Position numbers and translations under genes: made by a program
Notes under the pieces: model-generated
The model's input: only the letters and a program-made list of their open reading frames with translations
Told to the model about the DNA's origin: nothing
Database searches by the model: none
Part shown: positions 36,763 through 50,867 of the stretch, piece after piece
How the letters are laid out: every line of letters begins with the position of its first letter
How positions within the stretch are numbered: the stretch's first letter is position 1
Source: Boswellia sacra
Lineage: Eukaryota; Streptophyta; Magnoliopsida; Sapindales; Burseraceae
DNA length: 64,000 nucleotides
Direction of reading: 5' to 3'
Assembly (NCBI GenBank): GCA_013180625.2
Contig: SNVD02008040.1
Span: 62,001-126,000, forward strand

Positions 36763-39700
36763 CTATACAATGAGTTCATCTTCGAGATAGTTATACTCAA
36801 AAGTGAACTCGGTCTTGATCCTTTGACACCTGCAAAACAGAACGACAGATGATGACAACCACAAAAACAGATTTCTACTAAATAACATGCAATAATACAT
36901 CCATTTAAAAACATAATTATTATCATCTTGGACCTAAGAAGATAAAAAAATTTGAACTAACTCTTTACATACGTACTAACACACAGAACTAAGCCACCTC
37001 ATAACTCAACAAAGGAAAATCAATTATTAACTGGAAGCATCGACAATTTCTGTAGCCAAACCACATCATCTTGAGATGACAGGTAGATGGTTGAATTCCC
37101 AATAGAATATGTAAAACAAAAAAAAAATTACAATTGCAGATATATTTCCATCCATCTAGTAAGTAGAAAGACCAACAGCAGGAAATAAGGTGTGATACAG
37201 ATTTCGCTGACAAAAAGGATCAAAATTTTGAGTGACTAATAATAAGCATAGAGGCGTACTCAGACGCTTGACGCTATCCTTACGAATAAAAAATATTATC
37301 ATCCCTCGTCAAAACTATAGCGGGGTAATTTCAAAAAGAAGTGCACAGACAGAACGGAATTTTAAAGATGTATGGAAGAAAGCAGAAAAAGAAGCATTAG
37401 GTCGGAGCACAGTAAATTTAGCATTTAAGTGACAATGAGAAAGAACACAGCTCTTGCATCTGAAAGTTATCACATTATCATGAATTAATCACTCATATAA
37501 AGCAACCCAACTACAGTTCTACAATATGCCCTCCACGCATGAAATCCAAAGTTGCATCTAAGAACCTTTCCTTTACTTGAAAGGAGAACAAATCCAACCT
37601 TTAACAAATAATTCCACAATCTATGAACCAAATTTTCAAGTGCAATACCAGAGTCATACGAGTGAAAACAAATATGCATTCAGATAATCTTTTACAGCTT
37701 AGTTCATACATGCATCAGCAAAATAAAAGCTATTGACTCTAAACTAAAAACTAAACCAAGCTTACCATCCATGTTGAAGATCATCATTGGCAATGTGAAA
37801 GTCAAAGTACACATAAGTCCCCTGTTCATATTCATCAGTAGCAACTTTTGGCTCCTCATGCCGTTGGAACCATGTATTGTATTTTCTATGGTATCTCCAA
37901 GATTGCTTCTTTAGCTCTTTTGCAGCCAAATATTGTTGGTAAGTATTCTGTAGAAAAACAAATGACTTGAGAACGAGCTAACAGTCATCTTAACCAAAAA
38001 TGAGCTGCATAAAAATAATAAATGCGATAATAAAAATACCTGTTGATAGTAGAACGCAAAGAACAACGTATCAGTACCATAATTGTCCATTGACAATCGA
38101 TCCCAGAAGGCAGGATTGTTTACAATGGGTGCCTGAACCTGAGGATAGCTAAGAGGTGTGACTGCAGGATGCCTCTGTAAAAAACCAACAAATAATAATT
38201 ATTTTTCCGAAAACAGATGATAATTATTCAACAAGGTAGACATGCCCAAAGTCAAAATAAAAACTAAAAAATAAATAGAGTTATTGTGTATCCATACTGG
38301 AGTGTAGCTCCTGGCACGCTCCGAGTCCTTGGGTTGCGGAAGTTTATAAAATGCAGACTCAAGCATCTTCATATTATAAATCTGATCATGCATTCCCCCA
38401 GAATTTACAGCTGATCCACTTAAATTGTCACCAATGGCACCAAGATCAGAAACGCTTCTCCGGCCAATGACTCCAAGGCCACCAGAAGGCTGACCAGTCT
38501 GTAAGGGTTGTCCAGGAGATAAATCACTATCTCTAACTACTTGAGCAGGCTCTGTCAAAGAGCTGGATACTCCTGACTGCAGCACAGTAAGTGTTTACAA
38601 GCAGCTCAGATCATACCGCTCAGATTACACCCACAAATTGGCCACTAAAAATTTCCTTTACGGGGGAGGGGGGAATAGGAGCAGGAGGATTTGAATGAAT
38701 GATGAAAAGACATACAAAGTGGACCAGGAGTCCGTAACAGAAAAAACAAAGAAAGAAACCCTAAGAAGGCAAAAAATATATGTCAGCCACTACCACACAG
38801 GATACATAATAAATTCAAATTAAACAGAAAATTTTTTGAATGTAAGTAAGAATTTGAAATACAGATGCTAGATAGAGGAGTTGAATTACTCATGGGTCAT
38901 CCATGGCCTCCAAACATACATGCACACATTATTAATCCTTTTTAGGTTGTCAAACCCTTAACAACTTTGCCAAAGAATAAAAATTCCCAAGTACCACTTA
39001 CCATTTTTTCTGAGATATCAAATTCTGAAAGCCAATTCTGATGCAAAATCATGACATAAAAAACCAAATCTCTTATAGAGACACACTATTAATATCCTAA
39101 TATTCCAGGCATTCTGCAAATAAAATGCAATGCATCCTTCAAGCACCAACCAGATAACATGAAACAAAGCCTAATGGTGGGGGGCATGCTCACTAATAAA
39201 TGCCACTTTTTGTCTTTTATACCAGGTTCACAAAAGGTTTAATAGCTATATTTTATTTAGTGCACTTAGAAATGTTCTAGTTCCAACAGCATTACATGCC
39301 CTACATAATCCACACAGTTTAACCCATACACTTATCAGGTCCTGATCGCTTACAGACTCATGTTGATTCCCCTGTTTCTGATAAAACACTTTTAAAGGAA
39401 ACCAAGACAATTAATCAGCTCATCTAAAGATAATACAATTTCTTTCCCCAGAAGCAATACACTAAAACCATGATAAAATAAGATATGCTGCACAAAACAA
39501 AATAATCAACCAATCTGATACATATTTTCAAGCAAAATCACAGAACACAGACAAAGATTAAGAGCTGTTTAACATACAGGAGAATCAATTGAATATGAAG
39601 CTTTGAGATCATCCTCATTCATAATATTCTTGCCAAGCCCAGGACTAGGAGCAGATTCCACAGTTGACTCCTCAGGTAAATTCTGCTGTTGCTGCTGCTC

Positions 39701-42700
39701 CTCTACTTCCAATGGCCAGCATTTGAATCATACACAAGAATAAGCAAGCACTAGTAAGCAGTTAAGGCATCTTTATGCCCAATAAAGACATTTAAGATAA
39801 AGAAAAAAAAAACATACCAGCTTCTTTTTGACCACTTGGCATCAATGATTGTTGACCAGATTGTTGGAGGACAGAATTCGGTTGCTGCTGCAAGCTTGCT
39901 GACGTAACAGTATTGAGACCTGGTGCCTGAACCCCAAGTCCCAGACCAGGTTGAGCAGAGATTGATGAGCTTTGATTAAACTGCACAAAGACAATGCCGT
40001 AATGCACAACAGTATCTAACAAAGAAAACCTGCAACCTATAAATCACTGCTACACAATATATAAAAAAACATGGGCACCAAAGAAAAGTGCGAAATGAAA
40101 GAAAAGGTCTCAATAAATAACAATGACCATCATAATACATAAAATAAAAACACAGTAACAGATTTCATAGAATTCATACTTGTATCATACAACTAAAGAG
40201 ATTAGCAATAACGATTAACCATTGGATTTTAAGAATTTAAACGACAAACTTAGGAGGGGAAACATAAAAAAAAAAAAACTAAGAATAGAACCTTAGAGCC
40301 ATTTAAAAGACTCAAGTAACCTGATTATTTTGGCACTTATTACTGCATCCATGAAATAAGCAAATATAATTCCAAAAATAGATACTCAAAGACAATTTTA
40401 TCTTTAAGACACAAAAATCCTAGCTAACAACAACATTTCTTTCCGTGTTATTTTATATATCAATACTACTATGAATGCAAATAGAAATTAACTTTCTTTC
40501 AAGTATTCAGGAATATGAGCATCCTAATTTTGGGATATGTCGCTAGTCGCTATCATGCTTCTTTCCAAGTCGTTTTTTTTTTTTTTGGATGAACAAAGGC
40601 TTTTTTTTTCCTTCTTTTTTTTCTTCCAGGAAACAGGAAAAATTTATAAACTTTGGAAGAAAGATACACTAACAAACCACAAGTCCACAAGAGGCAGAAA
40701 AGGCAGTAATTTTGTCAGATATAGATAATGATAAAGATATCTTCTAGCCTATTTATACCCCCAAAATAATAGAATATTTCAAAATCACTCAAAAGTGATG
40801 CTTCCCTGACGTACAAGATTAACTAAAGACCCCTTCTCAATTAAGACAAAGAAAAAAGGGTGTCCTAAACATCCTTAGAGATTAAGGCTCAAAGAGAAGA
40901 AAAAAGGTGAATTCTATCCCATGAACTATATAACTCCTCATCCATATTTGATACTAAGGGTGATAACGCAACAACGGTTGCATGATGGCGATGGTGTTTT
41001 TTTTATTTTATTTTATTTTTTTCTGGTATCATGCCCATTAATGAGCAAGAACAACATCTTGCAAAAAAACTAAATCCTGATTCACAACAATTTGCAGTGT
41101 TCAACAGCAAGCATGACATGAATTGATGACTGGTCAACTTTTTCTTTGATCTTTATAATTTAAAACATAAATCACAATATAAAGGAAATATTTATAATTA
41201 ATCTTTCATATGTTGAGTGCAGCTAAGAATGCAATAAAAAGAAAAAAATAAAAATAAAAATCTCTAGCAAGAAAGAGCACCTGCTGCAAGAGTGGGTTCT
41301 GTTGTTGGGAAGAAAATTGCTTATTATTTCCTCCACCAATAGAAGGCATGCCAAGAAGGGGACTATGACTTTGTTGCTGCACTTGTTGGAGCCGTTGCAA
41401 AAACTTCTCCCTCTGATCAGGTGTAATTTCAGTTCTTCCCCGAACCTGCCCCTGAAATTAATATATTTAAATTCCAATAATAAATAACAGAATAGTAGAA
41501 TAATGCACCATTTTACAGAAAAAAAACTAACTATCATTCAAGTGGAACTTCAACTAACTAGATTGATGAAGCACAAAACAGTTAATATCCCTGACAAGCA
41601 GAAAAAACATGTTTCAAACTTTAAACTATATTGAAAGGCCACAATTCCAAATATTTGACAGGAATGCAAACAGCACCCAAATAGGCAACGCATCCACCTT
41701 CTAAATGAAACAGCAGAAAGTAAAATTGAATAGGCCATTTTGTAAATATCATAGCAAATGCGGTGAAACGCTCTTTATCATCCCAAATAAGGGCAACAAA
41801 GCACAGAGGTATTTTTTCAATCATGGCACTGATCAAGAAAATTATGAGATAATTAGTAAGACAATAATTTTTACTGCATTGTAAAGGTTTATCGGTCTAA
41901 TTTCAAAAAATTTTACTGCATTGTGAAGGTTTATCAGTATAACTGAAAGACAATAATAGTAGAAAAACAAATGCATCAAAAGGATTTTGTCCTCATATTT
42001 CCATTCTCCAAACATCATAATTGTTGCAACACATCATATCAGGGTAATTGAATTGTATTTATTCACTTTGTAGTTATAGAGAAATTATACTCTCACCAGT
42101 GATTCTATAACCTTGCAAGTAAGAGTCAATTAATCCAACATCAGAGGTACATCCTCCAATTCCCACAAGTTTGTGTTAACTTATGTGACATTTTTAATAA
42201 CAATCAAGATTAACTTCATGACATATGTTACATCATGTATACCTTAAGAACTTTAAGTAATGTTGTTACAGCTTAAATACTATTGTTGGACCTTTATTGA
42301 ATCCCTAAAGTTTTGGGTTCAAGTGATAACTTAACATGGCACTAGAGCCAATTTGGCCAAGCAGTTGTTCAAATCCTCCTACTGTGATAATAAATTGAAA
42401 TAAGAACTTGTACTTGGTCCATGTGCAATTGCACAAGGCGGATGTGTTAGAGATTAAATACAACTGGTTAGAGCCCTACCTATCAGCTTAAGCTTTTAAA
42501 TCAAATGGTAACTCAATAAAAGCAATGAGCAAAAGAAAGAATAATCTTCATCAGAGAATTATGATAGACAATTTTGGGTTCATGACACCAAAAACCTAAC
42601 CAATTTCAGAGTTACATCATGGTATTAAAACATGCTAGATTGAAAACTCATTCATTAGTCTTTGCCCAAAACAGGTTGCTACATGTGTGTAAATCATTTA

Positions 42701-45007
42701 TTGCAATGGGTCCCCTCAAGCTTCATCTTTTTTCTTTTCTAAATTTATATTCTGTTCCAAAACAAAGGATACCCATTAGAATCTATGATGCACGACACTC
42801 AAGAGTTAGCAGATTGTCAACTAATTCTTACAAAAATCTTGTACATCAACAAGCTTCAGTTCATTTATTTTTACCAAGTGTTTCCCTATGTTACTATTTT
42901 TCATGTTAAGATTCCAAATGACTTGAAAAGAACATGTTCTACTTTCTAAGCACGGTTGCATATCCATAAAGACACAAACACATCCATGTAATGGCATATA
43001 CAGAAACACTTGTGTAAGGATGAAATTATAAATAAAGAATAAAAAAAAACAAGAACAGAAAATGACATACAGGTTCGCTCTGGTTTTGAAAGGAACTTCC
43101 AGGCCTCCATTGCATGCCCATGGTGGGAGGAAAAACTCTGCCACCTATTGCCACATTCTCTCCAACGTTATTAGACTCAACTGATCCAGATCCATCGTTA
43201 AACTTGGCAGCCTGAGACAAAATCGTTCGGTTGCTAAGTGGGGAAACCAGAGCCTGTGCCATGCCACTACTCCCAAGTCTCTCATCAGCTCCCAAAATAT
43301 TTCTCTTTGCCACATCTGAGACTGAAGGAAGTGCACCAAGGTTTCCATTGCTAGGAACTGCACTAGCAGAGCTAAGTGGGATGCTAGATGAAGGTTGGCT
43401 GGAGAGGCTACCTCTACCAATTCCTCTTACATCAGCAAGAGACGGAGATGATCTACGACCTGGGAAGCTCCCAATATCTTCTTCCTTGGTAGAAATTGTC
43501 AGATTTACAGGAGGTGAAGAACTAATGGCACCTGTGTTATCCAATGCACCTCGAACAGAACTTGGACTTGAAAGTGCTGCTGAAGCATTAGACACACTGG
43601 ACAAATTATGTGTTGGGACATTGACAGGAATAGGAGTTGCTTGACCAACAGCTGATGTTGATGCAGTAGAAGAACTAATTCCACTGCTTTTTGAAGGTGG
43701 TGTTCTAGCAACCACATCTGAATTACAGTCCTGGGAAGCGGTATCTTCACCTTGCTCTGGGGCAGAAGCACTCTGCTGATGTGTGGAAGTGACAGTAGCC
43801 TACAAAGGAAACCAAATATGTGACTTACATATTACAGCAACAAAAGAAGACAAAACATTTCATGAAAGCATACGGCATTATAACTGCAATAACTGCCAGT
43901 AGTAAAAAGTTGAATGTACAAAATCACTATAAGGGTCTCTTGAATTCAATTAACAATTTAACAAATAGAAACATAACCATGTCACCTGGATCTCTTCAAA
44001 CCTCAAATTAAAAATAGTAATTAGTGTTGTAGGACCTAAAAGATAACTTGGACTTCTTTCTCCACAAACAGAGTAAGAACCTATTTGTTTCAGCTTTTTC
44101 AAATAGGGTTTATGGAAGTAGATCTTATTGGAGTAGAGATTCTGTAAATAGAGCTTTTATTAAAAAGCTATTGATTGTTTATGGGATAAATATAAAAGTA
44201 CATATTATAATTAGATTACCAAAAAAGAGCTTTATTATAAGTAAAGAATAAGATACAAATTTTAAATAAATGAGAGTATTTTTTATATTTTATAACTTCA
44301 AAAATGCTCAAAAAAAGCTTATTGACAAAGCCTCAAACTTAGACTTCTCCTAGTAGACATAAAAAAGCTTTTTTAATCACTCAGAAGCTCTTTTTAGATG
44401 TCCTAACGAAACAAAAAAATTTTAAAAGAATTTTTGGCATTAAAAAAGCTCTTTTGACCAATAGAAAAACCGAAACAAATGTGTTCTAAAGCTTTCACAT
44501 AGGCTACAATTGCTCAGATATCAAGAATTTAATCGATAATAACAACAATCCCTAATTTATTGTTAGTTATTAATTATTTATTTATTTAATTAATTAATTT
44601 CTTACATAAACAGGAAGCAGCTTTAAAATAAATCAAATAGAGATGAACTGCAACCAGACCTAATTTTTTTTTTTTTCCATATGCTTAACAATTTTTAAAT
44701 AAAAATAGAAAACAGAAAAGTTCAGCACACAATTCATTATGGTAATACTGATTAGTATAAAAATTAGAAGAATAATCAGGGGAAAAAAAAGGAGGTTACA
44801 GGCATTTGTGATGCTGAAGCTGCCAAGGAAGACTTCAAGCTAAGAGCCGGGGCACCCTGCCAACAGATTAATTTTTTTGCTACTAAATTTCACATAATGA
44901 AATCAAATTCAAAGCCAAATCTCATAAAACCAAGTCAGTGATTACTGAATACAATATTGGAGTGAATATTCTAACATAAAAATGTTTTTACCAGAAGCAA
45001 CAGTAGA

Positions 45008-45044
<37 letters not shown>

Positions 45045-48000
45045 AAATGCATGAATATTCAAAACCTTAAATAAAAGCAACATGTATGAAATTGACAGAC
45101 ATAAGCCAGGGAGTTGTTCTTAGTGATTACATATTGAGCCTACTTCCAAGATATTGTTAAGTGGAGGTGTTAAAAAGAAACAAGTTAATATTTTTTTCCC
45201 CATTTAACTATTATATTGCCACAACAGGCCCAAAATCCAAATGCCAAATCTAAAAGACATCATTAATGCAAAGGAGCACCCACATCATATACGTACAAGG
45301 GCCAATGAATTAAGTTCATTAAGCAACAAGCCACAATTCTGTTTTACCACAAAGATACAAAACATTCAAGATGATGACCAACTCAAGAGAATTTGGTATC
45401 AGATGGTAAGAAATGAAGTTGAAGCATGTAAATGCACCAACACATAACAAGATCCTATATCAAGCAATAAAATCCTTTATAGTTTATTCAAAACTTTCTA
45501 CAAGGAAATTGCCCTTATCATTATCCACAAAAAATGCAAAGTATTTCCTGTGATTAGACCTGGAAACTTGTCATAAGCAGTGGAGAGGAGAAATCTACTG
45601 ATTTAGCTCTGATTAAAGCGACATACTACAACAGGCCACTTCTAGGAATCCAGACATTGATCAGAGAAAGCATGACTTTTGAATTCATATCACACGCATA
45701 AGTGAAATGCAGGAAAAAAAAAATCTTTAAATTCCAACACCAACTATTACTTTTCAAACTCTGGCATAATACAAGCACAAGAAAGTATACAGCACATGGC
45801 AGAAAGACTTCACCTTGACGATACCAGGAGGACCAATTGTAACCAAATCTTCAAGAGATTCCACTTTGTCGAGCGGTAATGTGTTATAAAGCTCATCAAC
45901 ATCACTAAATTCCTCAAAATCCTCCTACAGAAAGAATGTATAAAGAATAGGAAGCTTCTGTAAGTTACAAAGCAAGCATTTATAAAGATTATCTTGTTCA
46001 GACAAATGAAACAAAAAGAAAGATACAAAGAAATAGACAGATCCTATCAACAATGTTGCATCTTAATGTAGCTGCTTACACTACGCAAAAAAATATATAA
46101 ATTCAGACTTTTGAGTGATCTAAACCTGATTGCGTTCCACATAGTCATCCAAGAAGTCTTTGACATCATTAACCTGCTCTGGGCTCAATTCATCATTGTC
46201 CAATAGCCGCAAGATCAATTCTAACTTCATATGTGAGCCTTGTGCCGAGTAATAGAAGTCTCCAAATGTGTCTGAAGAACAAAAAATATAACAGTATTAT
46301 CTCAATGAACACTGAGAGAATCATTTTAAGCAAATGTAAAGCTTCTACTAATGTCTAACCAATCTGGGTGGCCTTGTCTTCCCTTTCTTCACGGATAGCC
46401 CTTCAATTTCTGCTTCAAAATTATCAATCTGGGATTCCAACTCACTAACCTACAATGTGAAAAAACACAAGTGAATAAAATAATGGCATAAGGGCATGTT
46501 TGATGCGCTGTATATCAATGTATAGGATAACATAAATTGGATTGGATTGGATTGGATTGGATTGGATTGGATTGAATAGTATAGAATAAGATTAGATAAG
46601 GCATAATACTATACTATGTTTGGTAGAGTATTGTATTAGATAAAACGTAAAAAAAAATTATAATATGAAAAGTTTAATTTAAATATAAAATAAATTTAAA
46701 TAACAATTAAAATTATTTTTAAATTAAAAATTGAATAATTAAATTTTTTATTCATTTAAATAATTATTTTTTATTTATTTAAATAATTAATTTTTATTTA
46801 AATATTTAATAAATAATTTATTTATTATTTATTAATTATATAAATATTTAATTTATATAATTTTTTGGTATTTGTTAGTGAAAATTGAGACAAAAATAAG
46901 CTTATATGGTGTTAACCTATGAGTAGGCTTGCTATAAAAACGCTTAACTTTTATGCAAACAGTACCCGCTACAATACCCGCGTTATACTATACAGTCCCG
47001 CTCAAAATCTGACCAAACATTGTATAATTTTTTAATGTTATACTATGCAACGCATCAAACACACCCTAATAACTTTAATTTAAAAAGTAAATATAAAAGA
47101 AAGAAAGAAACATATATAAACAAATATATTCTAGAGGGAAATTTAACACAAGAGATTTCCCTTTGTAAATATTTTTCACCCTGCACCTACTCGATGACTC
47201 TCACTCATTTCCTATACCAACTTAAAATTAAAAAAAAAAAAAGAAGTCGAACACCAATTTCATTATCCACACGAAGCACAAGCTAATTCCAGTAAAAATT
47301 CACTTAAATGCATGCTAAATCATTTGTACTACCAACCATAGAAAGTAAAATTTTCAGAAAATGCAAATGGACCAAGTTATAGCAAGGCAAGCACCAAAGT
47401 GAGAACATAAATATGAAGCAGAAGGGCTGGGTCCATACCACATTGTTCAACCAATCCCTTGTCTCCGCTTTAGCCTTCTCCTTTGGATCCTTTAACAAAT
47501 CACAAGGGGTTTCACAACCAAAGAAGTGAATCAGTAGTAATTTGAATGCATAAGAATTTTAAAAATGGATAACAAAACTTAAAAGCATACTCTAGTACAA
47601 AGAACTATTAATTTACTATAAAAACAGTGATACATTCCATGCAAGATGAAAAATAACTGACAATGCAATAATGAAAAATAATGAGTAGAAATTCCATGGA
47701 AAAGCAATCCACTAGCCACAAGTTGAGGGAATTCAAAAAGTTCCTTCAAATAGGTTAGCTGCGTACGACTTTCCTAAATAAATTATTTAAAATTGTCTAC
47801 ACATAAGTAAACTTAGCAATGCAGCTATTACATGCTTACAGAGGAGCATAGCCAGGATTTCTACAAGTAGAGGCAGTTACTAGTAGCAGCTATCACTGCA
47901 GTAGTAACAGGCTTGGATGAAAGAATTTTTTAATTTCCTACTGACTTCAAACTCACAGCATGTTCTCTTTCTAAAAAGTTTCAGAGGGTGCATATGCAAA

Positions 48001-50867
48001 AATCTCATAAACCTTGGTAACACAGACCCAAGAATTTCTTAAAGTTTGAAGCCAACTGCCCTAACCCACCATGGATCTCAACTATGTCTACTGAAGTACA
48101 CGAAGTCTAGAATTAGCAAAACCAGACCAACAACTCAACTCAGTGAGGTCTAATCCCAGCTAAATCTGATGAAAAGAGAAAAAGATAAGAAAAACCATAA
48201 AACTGTCATTAGCAGCAAACTGTTTCGTAAGACAGCCTCAAAGACCATGGTGGTTGCAAAATTACACATTCACCAACACTAGGTGCACAACTAGAAATCC
48301 ATCTAAACCTAAATTTACAATCCACATTTTCTGATCATGCAAACGAAAAGGGGAGTCATAGTATGCAGGACTTACCGTTTTAGGTTGTTGTCCCAACCCT
48401 TCCTTAGAAAATGCTTTTGTCTTAGTCTCCTTTTCACATATCTTAAACCTTTCCATTTCTTTCTCTATAAGCTTTCGGGCATCTAACAGAGCCTGCTCAT
48501 AAGAGGCACTGACCTATGTCAACATATTCCAAAAGGAAAAGATTAATTGCCAACACAAAGTCCAAGAAATAAAAATCCATAACTTCATATCAGAATATCT
48601 CAAGTTCCCTTAGGGAAAGTATAAGAAATTTCATAAAACAACTGAGACACTAAATTAAAAAAATTATTATAAATAACCAAGTGAAGAATAACTTCAGCAT
48701 TTATGAACCTTAAAACATTTGCTAGATAATTTTGAAACTACTTCATAATGTTTAGAGTTTAGAGCAACAATAGTATTGTACAAAAGATGATAAATTAGAA
48801 AAACCACAGGTCAATAAATGTCAAACAAAGAAAACCTTTAAATTTCGCTTATGTAACATAAATCAGCAACATTTGTTGGAATCTTAAGACCTTTGTTTAA
48901 TACATTTTTATCACTATAACAATTTCATGACCCAATATTGTGGGTTTCCCTTGATGCATAAATGTTAGCAAAAAACAAAGACGCATAAGGCAAGACTCAA
49001 CAAGTTAGATTTGCCTTTTTGTTTGGTTATAGTTGGTTTTCAAGTATTCCTAATCCACTAAAAAATCTAAAAACTAGAGAAATTTAAAGTTTAAACACTA
49101 CTTGAGCACAAGGTCATCATTCTTAACAGGGCTTTATTTCTAAGTTTGCTTGCAAGCCTATATTATTTGAAGTCTCCCTCAGGTCAACAATAAGTATATC
49201 ATATGGTATGTCAATGGAAAGTTCCATGCATATACTTGGAGGCCAAAAATAAAATATGAATATACTATTTAAAGAAAAATTGGTTTAATTGCGCAAACAT
49301 AATTTGATGAGTGAAGACAACTCCAATTAATAGCTTGGAATTAAAACCATGTCTTTTGATTTTAGGTTGATCATAAAGTAACATAATGATTATAATGGAC
49401 AACGATTTAGACCTTTTTGTCCTTGATCTCACTAGACTGAATCCATGTTTTGATTTGGTCTCGGTACCTTTGCAGCTTCTTGATCTCCTTTTTCAAGTCA
49501 GCCTCAAACTTCTCCTTCTGGTTTGCATTGTCCGTATCATATACCTATAATACAAAACCCAATCCACACATGCAATAAATCAAGAACAATATAAACTAAA
49601 TCCAGGAAGCAATGAATGATCATATTTCTGAGATTTCCAAAAAGAAAATAATAGTAAAACTAGTAAAGAACAATTAAACACCTAATTAGAATGACAAAAC
49701 CCCATTCAAAATCATAAAATAAGATTCAGCAAGAGATAAAAAAATCAATAACCCTCCTCTCATTATTTCCCGAAAAAGCAAATCAGAAGATCAAGATGAA
49801 AATAAATATCCAACAACACAATAGACCCTGCAAATAGTCATCCACTGCTCAGTTTATATGGACAGGCGACTTCAGATTGAAAATCATTACCATCTCAAAC
49901 ACCCACGTGCAGAACTCATAAACATTAATAAGTGTGTCACACACACGCATGCCACAGACTGAAGAGTCTTTGTTTACTCTCAGAAACAAGAAAACACGCA
50001 TTCATACACGCATGCGATAACTCTAACTCAACTCTTTAAAGATTAGAAAGAAAAAGGAAACATATATAACCACTCAATTTATACCAGCAAATAGTTACAT
50101 AATGCTCATTTTGTACAAACAAGTGATCATATAGTAAGAGTTAATCACATTTCCCAAACCCAACACCAACCGCACCCCTCCCCGCCCGGCGCGCGCCCCC
50201 CCCCCCAAAAAAAAATAAACACAAAATCTTTAATACATTAAATTAAACTAAATGGAAGCTTTGTATGCAAAAACAAAATATCTTTTTTATTTTTTATTTT
50301 TTTCAAGAAAAGATCAATAAACAGCCAATTCGACTCTACACATAATCGCAGACGTATTGTATGCCAGTAACTTAAAATTAAACTCTTTACACATGAATAT
50401 CATTTGTTCATATACATTACAATCAATTTGAAACTGAAACATAAAAGAGTCCTACCACTTACTAGACTATAATGCTACACAAAAACGCGGCACCACTACA
50501 CAACAGTACAAATTTCCAGCGTGCAACCCTAACTAATTAACTTGTAAAATTAAGTTCAATTATCAGTGTAAAGACACTAAATGCTACTAGCATGAACTTT
50601 CTTTCTTTCTTTCTTTCTTTCCTCGTTAAAAGAGCGCCGCATAGACGTCACAGACAAACACCTAAGTCCGGTAACGTTTATTGGAACCAAAGCAAGTGAG
50701 GCTCAGCACATGCAAATTCAGTCAAAAAGAGAGCAAGCAAATTGTAAGGAGAATCGATGTTATTGTTGCCACACCTTGTTCCAGATACTGTCGAAGACGT
50801 CGACGCCTTCTTGGACCTTCTTTAAGACTCGATCGATCTCGCCTTGAAGCTTGCGACTGGCGCCCAT
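36763..50867 (-). CDS. NOT3: CCR4-NOT transcription complex subunit 3 (NOT3)
   Basis: Sixteen exons: 50867-50775, 49544-49413, 48513-48376, 47489-47439, 46449-46360, 46271-46126, 45924-45814, 44856-44800, 43799-43071, 41451-41281, 39980-39818, 39705-39578, 38576-38298, 38174-38040, 37947-37766, 36829-36763. All introns are GT-AG. The conceptual product is about 890 aa starting [12 protein letters not shown]. The N-terminal Not3 coiled-coil domain spans about 1-230, followed by a Ser/Gln-rich disordered middle (about 255-740) and a C-terminal NOT box (about 760-890) with NNPAFW and the end LEDELIV. It is a scaffold subunit of the CCR4-NOT deadenylase acting in mRNA decay and transcription. Exon 6 is one base short: after codon 182 the expected ATA-ATG reads ATATGA, a stop at 46228-46233. 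Sequence on both sides is perfectly conserved, so this is either a sequencing error or a recent null allele. Confidence 0.93.
42270..42520 (+). mobile_element. TRIM-like element remnant in NOT3 intron 9
   Basis: A left repeat ending GTGATAACTTAACA (to 42336) is followed at once by TGGCACTAGAGCC (42337-42349), a decayed initiator-Met primer site. A related right repeat starting TGTTAGAGATTAAATAC (42445) ends near GTAACTCAATA (about 42519). There is no coding capacity. The repeats are diverged and the edges approximate. Confidence 0.5.
44077..44486. mobile_element. PIF/Tourist-like MITE in NOT3 intron 8
   Basis: A 410-bp element with inverted ends GAACCTATTTGTTTCAGC and, in reverse, GAACACATTTGTTTCGG. 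Both sides carry TAA (44074-44076 and 44487-44489), the PIF/Harbinger target duplication. The inside is AT-rich with repeated AAAAAGCT motifs and no coding sequence. Confidence 0.75.
45014..45042. repeat. (TA)n microsatellite in NOT3 intron 7
   Basis: A pure TA tract of about 29 bp. Confidence 0.95.
46492..47066. mobile_element. PIF/Tourist-like MITE in NOT3 intron 4
   Basis: A 575-bp element with inverted ends GGGCATGTTTGATGCGCTG and, in reverse, GGGTGTGTTTGATGCGTTG. It is flanked by TAA on both sides (46489-46491 and 47067-47069). It contains an ATTGG pentanucleotide array (46536-46575) and AT-rich filler, with no coding sequence. Confidence 0.85.
46536..46575. repeat. (ATTGG)n pentanucleotide array
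   Basis: About eight ATTGG units just inside the left end of the intron 4 MITE. Confidence 0.95.
50168..50212. repeat. GC-only tract in NOT3 intron 1
   Basis: An abrupt C-rich stretch (CCCCTCCCCGCCCGGCGCGCG then about 12 C, then 8-9 A) stands in AT-rich intron DNA. It looks like a low-complexity expansion or a place prone to sequence errors. Confidence 0.85.
50597..50621. repeat. (CTTT)n microsatellite in NOT3 intron 1
   Basis: Six CTTT units on the plus strand, GAAA-type on the sense strand. Confidence 0.93.

Noticed and set aside
43231..43644. 137-codon plus-strand frame inside NOT3
   Set aside because: It lies antisense to the large NOT3 exon 9, whose minus-strand frame is conserved and properly spliced.
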